From: Polyangium jinanense
GTDB taxonomy: Bacteria; Myxococcota; Polyangia; Polyangiales; Polyangiaceae
DNA length: 19,806 bases
NCBI RefSeq assembly: GCF_028435365.1
Contig: NZ_JAGTJJ010000107.1
Span: 1-19,806, forward strand
Direction: 5' to 3'
Position numbers and translations under genes: made by a program. The notes under the pieces were generated by a model. It was not told the origin of the DNA. It searched no databases and saw only the letters and a program-made list of their open reading frames with translations. Shown one piece after another: positions 13,759 to 19,806 of this stretch (its first letter is position 1; every line of letters begins with the position of its first letter).

Positions 13759-16344
13759 TCACGCGCCTCCCCGCTCGGTGACGAGGCCGAGCGAAGGCAG
13801 CCGTTCGAGCGCGTTGTCGATGCGCGACGTCTCCGCGTTGATCGCCTCGAGCTTGCGCCGGAGCGCCCCCGCGTCGTTCGTGTCCGACGTGAGGTTCTTG
13901 AGCGGCTCGAGGACCTTCTCGTGGATCTGCGCGATCAGTTTGTTCCGCTCGGCGATCTGCAGCGATCCCACGTCGGAGGAGGACGGGACGAAGTCGACGA
14001 GCTTCCGCTCGACGCTCTGCGCGTAGTAGCGCTCGTTCCGCAGCCTGCGATCGAGGTAGGCCGGATCGTCGAGGCGCATCTGCGCGAACTCCTCCTGCAT
14101 CGCGGTCTCGTCGAGAGCCTGCACCTCGTTGAAGACGCGGCGCCAGGCCACGGCATCTGAAGCCTCGTAGGCCGCCATCGCGCGGGCCTCGATGTCCGCG
14201 AGGCGCTTCTCCCAGGCCGTGCGATCCATGCCGTAGAGGTTGCCCGAGGCGCGGTAGACGCGGCGGCGCAGCTCGTTGAGCTCGGCCTCGAAGCGGGCCA
14301 TGGGCGGCGAGAGCGTCTCGTTCGGGTCGCCGCGGTACCAGTCGACGAGCAGGCGCAGTTTTTCGCAGAGCGCCTGCAGTTTGTCCGGGTCCGTGGCGAC
14401 GACCTCGCGGATGCCGGCGACGAGCATGTCCGCCTCGGCCCGGTAGCTCATCGCACTCGAACCCCAGAGCGACTTGCTCGTCGACTCGGCCTCTTCGAGC
14501 AGCGACTCCACGGCGCCCGCGGGATCAAAACGCGGCGCGGCGGGCGGCTCGACCTGCGCCCAGAGCTCCTGCCCCGCCACGACCGCGCGCGCTTCCATGC
14601 GCATGGCGTCGTCGCAACGGAGCGTGAGATCCACGGGCGTGCCGACGGAGAGCTCGCGCGGGACCTGGAGCAGGAGGGTCTTGATCGGCATGCGGTTCTG
14701 CAGGAGCCGGAGCACCACGGCGCCGCTCTGATCCGCGGTGAAGAAGCGGCTCTTCACCTCCGCGGGCAGGCCCGCGCCGCGCGCGATGAGCACGCGCCGC
14801 TCGCGCCGGCCCGCGCGCACGACCTCGATGGAGAGGTCTTTGGCCACGACCGAGGGCCGCGAGAGCGCGCTCGCACGGGGCCGGACGTCGCCGCGGTAGA
14901 GCGCGAACGGGAGCTCCGCGAGCACCTCGCGCTCGACCGAGCGCAGGGCCACGCGCGACGCATGCTCGGGCTCTTCGCCGAGCGGGACGTCGAGCCGCAC
15001 CACGGCGCCCGCCGCGTCGGGCAAGGACGCCTTTGCGATCTCCTCGGCGCCGCTCATCCCACGGAACACGACGATCTCCGCCGCGCCTTCCGGCGCCTGC
15101 TCGACGCGCACGCCGAGCCGGATCTTCGAGCCCTGGCTGACGAGCGGCGTCGTGAACGCGACCGTGATCTTCCGATCCGGCTCGCCGATCCTGAGGCCCC
15201 CGAGCTGCGCCGCGTGGATGGCCGCGCCGAGCGCGACGCACGTGTCCACCTCGTCCTGCAAAGGTTTTTCCGAGCGGCTCTTCTTGCAGATCGCCTCGGT
15301 CACGCGGCGCACGACCATCGGCACGCGGGTCGATCCGCCGACGAGGACGACGTGATCGATCTGCCCGAGATCCACCGACGAGGTCTCGGCACTCCGCGCG
15401 AGCGCCCGCTCGCAGCAGGCGATCGTGGTCTCGACGAGATCGCCGACCGCCTGCTCGTACTCGGCGCGCCCGATGTCGCCCTCGAACGAGACGCTCTCGC
15501 CGTTCTTGTCCTGCATGAAGTCCTGCTTGGCGACGCTCACGACCTCGGAGGTCGAGAGCGACTCCTTGATCTCCTGCGCGAGGTGGACAAGGCGGCCGAA
15601 GCGCTGGCGATCCGCCTCGTCGCCGCGGACGTCGAGGTCGAGGGCGTAGCCACGCGCGACCAGGATCCCGCGGAGCTTCTCGGCGAAGCGTCGATCGAAG
15701 TCGTCGCCGCCGAGGTAGTTGTCGCCGTCGATCGCGAGCACCTGGTACTCGCCGCCGAGGCAACGCAGGATCGAGACGTCGAAGGTGCCGCCGCCGAGGT
15801 CGTAGACGAGGAAGTTTCCATCGCCGAGGCGGCTCTTCCAGGTGTGGTAGATGGCCGCGGCCGTAGGCTCCTGCAGGATGCCGATGACCTCGAGCCCCGC
15901 CATCTCGCCGGCCTTGCGGGTGGCCTCGACCTGCGGCGCGTCGAAGTACGCGGGCACCGTGATCACGGCCCGATCGACGCGCACCTCGATGCCCTCGGCG
16001 GCCTGCTTGCCGAGGTGCTCGCTCATGCGCGCGCGGAGCTCGGCGAGGATCTTGGCGCTGATCTCCTCGGGCGTGAGCGCATGCGGGCCGACCTCGACCT
16101 TCGCGTTTTGCCCCATCTTGCGCTTGATGGACTCGATCGGCGGGGGCGTCTTGCCGCGGCGCTGGCGCGCGGCGTGGCCGACGAGGAACGCCTCGCCTTT
16201 GGGATCCCAGGCGACCGCCGAGGGGACGGTGCGCCGCCCGAAGCGGTCGGCGAAGATGTGCAGATCGCGCTCGGACGGGTCGAGCATGGCGATCTCCGAG
16301 TTGGTCGTGCCGAGATCGATTCCAACAGGACGGTCGACGAACAT
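13759..16344 (-). CDS. Hsp70/DnaK-family chaperone with long C-terminal extension
   Basis: This is an 861-residue protein. The Hsp70 ATPase signatures are intact: GIDLGTTNSEIA (8-19), VITVPAYFDAPQ (127-138), LQEPTAAAIYH (157-167), VYDLGGGTFDVSIL (180-193), NYLGGDDFD (209-217) and VVLVGGSTRVPMVV (332-345). The substrate-binding part after about residue 390 is divergent but keeps a beta-rich layout. It is followed by about 300 mostly helical residues, making it roughly 220 longer than ordinary DnaK (about 640), and it lacks the usual acidic tail. It is a paralogue rather than the housekeeping dnaK, since no grpE or dnaJ is adjacent. Its neighbours are a J-like protein and TPR-like proteins, suggesting a specialised ATP-driven folding or assembly machine. 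ATG at 16342-16344, with AGGA upstream. Confidence 0.92.
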   Translation of the reverse strand: MFVDRPVGIDLGTTNSEIAMLDPSERDLHIFADRFGRRTVPSAVAWDPKGEAFLVGHAARQRRGKTPPPIESIKRKMGQNAKVEVGPHALTPEEISAKILAELRARMSEHLGKQAAEGIEVRVDRAVITVPAYFDAPQVEATRKAGEMAGLEVIGILQEPTAAAIYHTWKSRLGDGNFLVYDLGGGTFDVSILRCLGGEYQVLAIDGDNYLGGDDFDRRFAEKLRGILVARGYALDLDVRGDEADRQRFGRLVHLAQEIKESLSTSEVVSVAKQDFMQDKNGESVSFEGDIGRAEYEQAVGDLVETTIACCERALARSAETSSVDLGQIDHVVLVGGSTRVPMVVRRVTEAICKKSRSEKPLQDEVDTCVALGAAIHAAQLGGLRIGEPDRKITVAFTTPLVSQGSKIRLGVRVEQAPEGAAEIVVFRGMSGAEEIAKASLPDAAGAVVRLDVPLGEEPEHASRVALRSVEREVLAELPFALYRGDVRPRASALSRPSVVAKDLSIEVVRAGRRERRVLIARGAGLPAEVKSRFFTADQSGAVVLRLLQNRMPIKTLLLQVPRELSVGTPVDLTLRCDDAMRMEARAVVAGQELWAQVEPPAAPRFDPAGAVESLLEEAESTSKSLWGSSAMSYRAEADMLVAGIREVVATDPDKLQALCEKLRLLVDWYRGDPNETLSPPMARFEAELNELRRRVYRASGNLYGMDRTAWEKRLADIEARAMAAYEASDAVAWRRVFNEVQALDETAMQEEFAQMRLDDPAYLDRRLRNERYYAQSVERKLVDFVPSSSDVGSLQIAERNKLIAQIHEKVLEPLKNLTSDTNDAGALRRKLEAINAETSRIDNALERLPSLGLVTERGGA

Positions 16345-16347
16345 GGT

Positions 16348-16851
16348 CTATCGCTTCCTCTCGGGGGACGTGGGGGCGAAGGGAGGATCGGCGCTCGGGG
16401 CGCCTGTGGCGAGCACGGGATCCTCGTCGAGCGAGAGCACGGTCCGCGGGCCCCTGTCGGCCCCACGGGAAAGGAACGGCGCGAGCGCGAGGGCCACCGA
16501 AGGCCGCGGCGCGAGCTCGGCGAGCCCGACAGGTTCCGCCGCAGGGGATTTTCGAGCCCTCGGCGGCGCATGCTCCGGGCCCGTACGATCGAGCGCGGGG
16601 TGGCGCGGGCGGGCGCCGATGGCAGCGCGCAGGCGGCGCAGCGGGTGCAGGGTGAGCTCTTCCCAGGCGGCGCGGATGTCTGCGCGCTCGGCCTCGCCCG
16701 CGTCCTCGGCAAGCTCGCGGAGGCGCTCCGTGATGGCGCGCGGGCCCTCCCTCGGATCGAGGTCGAACCGCTCGAAGGGGTTTGGGGCGCAGCTCGGCTC
16801 GTCCGAGCGTAGCCCCAAGCGTTGAAAGGGATTTTCCGTTCCGTTGGTCAT
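16348..16851 (-). CDS. Short J-domain-like co-chaperone candidate
   Basis: This 167-residue protein starts at ATG 16849-16851, overlapping the previous stop as ATGA, and ends three bases before the Hsp70 start. It has NPFQRLGL and NPFERFDLDPREGP, each resembling the NPFxxLGL entry of a J-like domain. A helix (AITERLRELAEDAGEAERAD) and then IRAAWEELTLHPLRRLRAAI follow, up to about residue 80. The HPD tripeptide that stimulates Hsp70 is absent, so it is at best a degenerate J-like protein. The rest is Pro/Ala-rich and probably disordered. Its position directly before an Hsp70 gene supports a co-chaperone or adaptor role, by inference. Confidence 0.55.
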   Translation of the reverse strand: MTNGTENPFQRLGLRSDEPSCAPNPFERFDLDPREGPRAITERLRELAEDAGEAERADIRAAWEELTLHPLRRLRAAIGARPRHPALDRTGPEHAPPRARKSPAAEPVGLAELAPRPSVALALAPFLSRGADRGPRTVLSLDEDPVLATGAPSADPPFAPTSPERKR

Positions 16852-18077
16852 GAAGAGATCCCGAGGAGTTTCCTGGCCTCGCCGAGGCGTCTTCGCGCCT
16901 CCGGGAGGCGCGTGGCCGCGGGGTAGAGCTGCTCGGCGCGTTCGATGAGGCCCGCGGCCCGGTCGTGATCCTGGCGGCTCGGCGCGCGCGCGCCGGGCAG
17001 GAGCCGGAGCGCCTGATCGCAGAGCGTGTTCGCCTTCATGAGCCGCGCGTTGCGGTGGGTCGGGCAGATCGTGATGGCCCGATCGAGGAGCTCCAGCGTC
17101 TCGCGCTCGGTGCGGACGACGTCCGAGCGGAAGACGAGCATCTGGGCCGCACGGGCGGCGTAGGCGAGCTTCGACGGGTCGTTCTCGATGCGGCGCGCGA
17201 GCGCGTCGACGAGGGGCTCGACCGGGGCGATGAGGCTGCGGAGATCGTCCCAGCGGCTCGCGCGGTAATGGGCCCAGGCAAGCGGCGTGGCCTGCTCGAT
17301 CGCAGCGTGCTCGACGCTCTCGTCCGCGCCGGACCAGCGCCAGACGGCGACGAACCTCCCAAGCAGCGCCGCGCCCTCCGCAGCGCTCGGCTCGCCCTTC
17401 GTGGTCGCCTCGGCAAACGCCGCGAGCACCGGCGCGAGCGCCTCCTCGACGGCGACCGCCACGAGCGACGTGGCCCGCCGCGCCGCCCGCTCCGCGAGGG
17501 CCTCGGGGGCACGCGCGATCCGCGCAGCTTCAGGCACGCGGCCGAGCGCGGCGAGCGCCCTTTGCGCGTCGGCCGTGAGCTCCCGCGCGCCAAGACGCGC
17601 CCGCTCGCCGAGATCCTCGATGCACCAGAGGGGCGCATCGACGAGGGCACGATCGAGGTCCTGCCGCGCAAGCGCGCTGCCAGTCACGGCCTCGCCGAGG
17701 TCGCGGAGGTAGGTCTCCTGGCGGCCGAGGGCGAGCCAGGCAGTGATCGATCGGACGAACGCGTCGGTGGAGCTTCCCGCACGGTCGGCGAGGGACGCGT
17801 GGTGGAGGGCGAGGTGGTGGAGGAGCTCCGGAGGCGGGTCGATCTGCCGCGCAGGCTCGAGGTGCTCGCGGAGGGCATCGAGCTTGCCAGTGCGCGCGGC
17901 CTCGATGGCGTCGTTTCCCCCGGGGAGGCGCCGGAGGGCAGCGCAGAGGCCAGCGCCACGGGCGGGGGGGCGGGCGTCGGTTCCGGCCTGCTCACGGAAG
18001 AGGCGCTCGAAGACGATCTCGTCCGTGAGCCGCGCGAGCAGCGCCTCGTCCTCGTCTCGCCACACGGGAGGCATCAT
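16848..18077 (-). CDS. TPR-like helical protein, first gene of the Hsp70 operon
   Basis: This 409-residue protein begins with ATG-ATG at 18072-18077. No clear Shine-Dalgarno sequence precedes it, so a later start is possible. It is a soluble Ala/Arg/Glu-rich helical protein. The region from about 320 has a TPR-like pattern: ETLELLDRAITICPTHRNAR, LMKANTLCDQALRLL, then AAGLIERAEQLYPAATRLPE. The N-terminal half is less regular and unrecognised. It heads the operon, and its stop overlaps the J-like gene, so it should be made together with the chaperone. Probably a client-binding or scaffold subunit. The region immediately upstream holds the compound hairpin repeats. Confidence 0.68.
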   Translation of the reverse strand: MMPPVWRDEDEALLARLTDEIVFERLFREQAGTDARPPARGAGLCAALRRLPGGNDAIEAARTGKLDALREHLEPARQIDPPPELLHHLALHHASLADRAGSSTDAFVRSITAWLALGRQETYLRDLGEAVTGSALARQDLDRALVDAPLWCIEDLGERARLGARELTADAQRALAALGRVPEAARIARAPEALAERAARRATSLVAVAVEEALAPVLAAFAEATTKGEPSAAEGAALLGRFVAVWRWSGADESVEHAAIEQATPLAWAHYRASRWDDLRSLIAPVEPLVDALARRIENDPSKLAYAARAAQMLVFRSDVVRTERETLELLDRAITICPTHRNARLMKANTLCDQALRLLPGARAPSRQDHDRAAGLIERAEQLYPAATRLPEARRRLGEARKLLGISS

Positions 18078-18124
18078 CCGCGGGAGGGGCTCGTGCGGTC
18101 AAGACGGGCGGAAGCGGCGTCTCG

Positions 18125-18237
18125 CTGGGGCGTTGCCCCAGACCCCACCAGGGGTTGTCCACCCCTGGACCCGGACCAGCGCAAGCGCTGGACTCGGGGT
18201 CGATGAACTGCGCGATGCGCAGTTCATCGAACAGGCC
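18125..18237 (+). repeat. Compound four-hairpin repeat, copy A
   Basis: Four hairpins in order: CTGGGGC-GTT-GCCCCAG (18125-18141), CCAGGGGT-TGTCC-ACCCCTGG (18148-18168), CCAGCGC-AA-GCGCTGG (18176-18191), and 14-bp arms with a GAT loop (18200-18230; core GAACTGCGC with GCGCAGTTC). All stems are perfect. It matches copy B on the other strand in length, hairpin order and inter-hairpin spacing. It begins 47 bases upstream of the chaperone operon. Confidence 0.85.
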
Positions 18238-18310
18238 GAGGCAAGACCGGCGAGCGACGCTGCCCATCAAGACGGCTTCAACCGGCAACGCCGTTCCTGG
18301 TCTTGCCACC

Positions 18311-18423
18311 GGCCTTGTTGGAAGAACTGCGCATCGCGCAGTTCTTCCACGAATGGTCCAGGGCTTGCCCTGGTTCGGGTCGAGGGGCGAACAGCCCCCG
18401 CGGGGTCCGGGGCAGCGCCCCGG
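18311..18423 (-). repeat. Compound four-hairpin repeat, copy B (inverted)
   Basis: Read on the minus strand, it has the same four hairpins as copy A: CCGGGGC-GCT-GCCCCGG (18407-18423), a weaker GCCCC stem (18384-18398), CCAGGGC-AA-GCCCTGG (18358-18373), and 14-bp arms with a GAT loop (18319-18349). It starts on the base next to the methyltransferase stop codon. Three of the four stems are perfect although their sequences differ from copy A at paired positions. Confidence 0.85.
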
Positions 18424-19128
18424 TCAGCGAGCGCCTGTGAAGATCGCGGTGCACTCCGGAACGCGCGCCCATGCGCGCTCGCGGATCTGGGCCACGAGTG
18501 CTGGACCGAAGAATTCGCCGCAAATGTTCGCTGCGCTCTCGACGTCGGGGAACACGTAGTCTGTGCGCACCCAGCGGCGCGAAAGCCCGTGCGCGTGCTC
18601 CAGGTGCGCGAAGTACTCGTCCATGCCCGGATGGACGCGCGGCGTCTCGTGGCCGGTGCCAAGCGTCTCGATGACCATGAGCGCACCGCCGGGACGCAGT
18701 ACACGGTGCATCTCCGACAGCGCCGCGTCCACTTCCTCGCGCCAGCCCTCCGGCATCCAGTGACGAAAATGCCCGAACACCCATCCGGCCATTGCGACAT
18801 CGACGCTCGCGTCGGGCAACGGCAACGAGCGCGCATCCGCGTGGTGGATGGTGAACGGCACGCCGGCCTGCGACAGATGCCGGCGCGCGATCTCCAACAT
18901 GGGCGCCGCGCGATCGACCAGGTGCAAGTGCGACGCGCGCGCGCCGACGATGCGCGAGAGCCGCCCGGTACCCGCGCCGACGTCGAGCGCCACGGCCCCC
19001 TCCGGCAGCCATTCGCGCACCATGCGTGCGAGCGCCTCGTCCGCATCCTCCGCGTTGATCAGCGCGTCGTACGCGTCCGCCTTCTCTTGGTACATGCGCG
19101 CCTGTGCATCGCTCACTTGGTCGCTCAT
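18424..19128 (-). CDS. Class I SAM-dependent methyltransferase
   Basis: This 234-residue protein starts at ATG 19126-19128, with AAGG eight bases upstream; the frame is open further, but earlier residues are shadow. Motif I is VALDVGAGTGRLSRIVG (46-62), with the ribose-binding acidic Asp72 in HLVDRA. Motif II/III regions are HHADARSLPLPDASVDVAMA (95-114), and HRVLRPGGALMVIETLG (141-157) completes a Methyltransf_11 domain. The likely substrate is a small molecule or lipid-type acceptor, but nothing in the sequence fixes it. It is a single gene; copy B of the hairpin repeat abuts its stop and could serve as its transcript end. Confidence 0.87.
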   Translation of the reverse strand: MSDQVSDAQARMYQEKADAYDALINAEDADEALARMVREWLPEGAVALDVGAGTGRLSRIVGARASHLHLVDRAAPMLEIARRHLSQAGVPFTIHHADARSLPLPDASVDVAMAGWVFGHFRHWMPEGWREEVDAALSEMHRVLRPGGALMVIETLGTGHETPRVHPGMDEYFAHLEHAHGLSRRWVRTDYVFPDVESAANICGEFFGPALVAQIRERAWARVPECTAIFTGAR

Positions 19129-19189
19129 CGGCGCGACCTTATCGCACTCGCTCGCGACGTGACAGCGACTCGACGGGAACCCGTTTCGA

Positions 19190-19696
19190 TCAGCCGGGCG
19201 GAAGCAAAGCGAACAAGGCTCGCGCGCCGACCTTCTTGTCGACGACGAGCACGCTCCGGACCATCTTCGTGCTGCCGAGGAGCGCTTGGCCCAGCGCTTC
19301 ACCTGGAATGTCGAGACGGCATGCGAGGAGGCGCTGCGGGTAACGGGAGAGGAGCGCGTCGCAATCTCGATAGAATCGCTCGCTGCCGTCGTTCGCCAGG
19401 AAGAGGATCCGCGACACACGGGCGTTCTGCGGGCTGCCGGGGGTCTTCTCGTTCAGCGCGTCGAGGCCCTTCTGCTCGCTGGCCAGCTTCTCGCCGATGA
19501 GCTCGAGACCCTGGTAGGCATGCCCAGCGGCGAGCGCGCTGCGGAGCTCGGCGGCCAGCGTGTCGGTCATCGGGAGCGTCGCGACCTTTTGGCGACCTCG
19601 CTCCCATAACGGAGCCGCGTGCGTCTCGAGGAGGCGTACGACCGCGTCGTGACGAGGATCGGCGACGACGTCCTTCGGCAACTTGAGGGTGGACAT
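19190..19696 (-). CDS. Conserved-looking protein of unknown function
   Basis: This 168-residue protein starts at ATG 19694-19696; the frame continues upstream, but those residues look non-coding. No good Shine-Dalgarno sequence is seen. It begins STLKLPKDVVADPRHDAVVR and is mixed alpha/beta, with a helix AAELRSALAAGHAYQGLELI and later strands RVSRILFLAND and MVRSVLVVDKK. No family is recognised. It has no signal peptide or membrane helix, so it is probably cytoplasmic. It lies 61 bases upstream of the methyltransferase on the same strand, so the two could share a transcript. Codon use fits the GC-rich chromosome. Confidence 0.6.
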   Translation of the reverse strand: MSTLKLPKDVVADPRHDAVVRLLETHAAPLWERGRQKVATLPMTDTLAAELRSALAAGHAYQGLELIGEKLASEQKGLDALNEKTPGSPQNARVSRILFLANDGSERFYRDCDALLSRYPQRLLACRLDIPGEALGQALLGSTKMVRSVLVVDKKVGARALFALLPPG

Positions 19697-19806
19697 TGCG
19701 GGGAGGTCTAGCAGAACCCCGGTTCCCCAAGAAGGGCTCGCGTTGAACGCCCGCGGAGCCCCCGGCGTGGCCCCGAACTTCAGGGACCGGCGCACTCGAC
19801 GCGGCC
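19697..19806. other. Window end, no gene visible
   Basis: The last 110 bases are upstream sequence of the unknown protein. The frame is open but encodes Arg/Pro/Gly-rich residues with no start signal. No promoter could be assigned. Confidence 0.4.

Larger units (their letters stand above)
18078..18423. other. Intergenic region occupied by an inverted pair of hairpin elements
   Basis: This 346-base gap lies between the methyltransferase stop and the first chaperone-operon gene. Nearly all of it is two inverted 113-nt repeats plus a central spacer, whose edges also pair (GGCAAGACC at 18240-18248 with GGTCTTGCC at 18299-18307). Short frames across it encode peptides such as ELRIAQFI only because of the repeats and should not be annotated as genes. 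Confidence 0.75.

Noticed and set aside
12156..13781. Very long plus-strand ORF of 541 codons
   Set aside because: It is an Arg/Ala-rich antisense shadow of the TPR-like gene, a common effect of very high GC, and it runs through the tandem repeats.
14962..16812. 616-codon plus-strand ORF opposite the Hsp70 gene
   Set aside because: Antisense shadow; the minus strand has all Hsp70 signatures, and the plus frame is Arg/Asp/Leu-rich without domains.
17992..18309. Minus-strand ORF with the peptide ELRIAQFI
   Set aside because: It is produced by translating the hairpin repeat; the same peptide type arises from the other copy.
1..19806. tRNA or rRNA genes as integration sites
   Set aside because: No tRNA-like cloverleaf or rRNA sequence was recognised on either strand by eye.

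Overview
The window looks like a piece of a high-GC myxobacterial chromosome, most likely from the Polyangiales (Sorangium/Polyangium group). This is inference from gene content and base composition; there is no rRNA or other decisive marker. The right half (about 10.3-19.8 kb) is uniformly very GC-rich and holds compact, translationally coupled operons typical of that group. The left half (about 1-10 kb) is a lower-GC mosaic of small accessory genes, defence genes, a transposase and broken gene ends, and reads as a defence/accessory island.

Left half. Bases 1-396 hold a frameshifted or decayed protein-coding remnant. A secreted parallel beta-helix lipoprotein follows (785-2473, minus). Next come an orphan ORF (2660-3115, plus) that overlaps tail-to-tail with a GIY-YIG-like protein (2940-3335, minus), and a KTSC-domain protein (3549-3776, minus). 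The core of the island is a Hachiman antiphage operon on the minus strand: hamA (DUF1837 nuclease, 6141-6983) and hamB (Ski2-like SF2 helicase, 4018-6144), coupled by an ATGA overlap. A candidate promoter with a palindrome in its spacer lies just upstream of hamA. A GC-rich IS1-like DDE transposase (7442-8566, plus) separates Hachiman from a second two-gene module, a Panacea-domain (DUF4065) antitoxin-like gene (9409-9885) coupled by ATGA to an unrecognised partner that is probably its toxin (8738-9412).

Right half. A four-gene minus-strand operon (11848 to 10307) encodes three small helix-turn-helix proteins and a divergent sigma-70-family factor. All four genes overlap, and each Shine-Dalgarno sequence lies inside the last codons of the previous gene. 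Upstream of it are a TTAGGGC repeat cluster and a 43-bp tandem repeat. A second four-gene minus-strand operon (18077 to 12267) encodes a helical/TPR-like protein, a short J-domain-like protein, an 861-residue Hsp70 homologue with an extended C-terminus, and another TPR-like protein; it looks like a dedicated chaperone module. Between that operon and a SAM-dependent methyltransferase lie two inverted copies of a 113-nt element made of four hairpins. The copies differ by compensatory base-pair changes, which is the best non-coding signal in the window. The window ends with the methyltransferase (18424-19128) and a conserved-looking unknown protein (19190-19696).

Most novel candidates: the compound-hairpin repeat, the Panacea partner gene, the tandem HTH/sigma operon, and the shared TGTCCTA palindromes around hamA. 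Hachiman itself is a known system, here in compact form.
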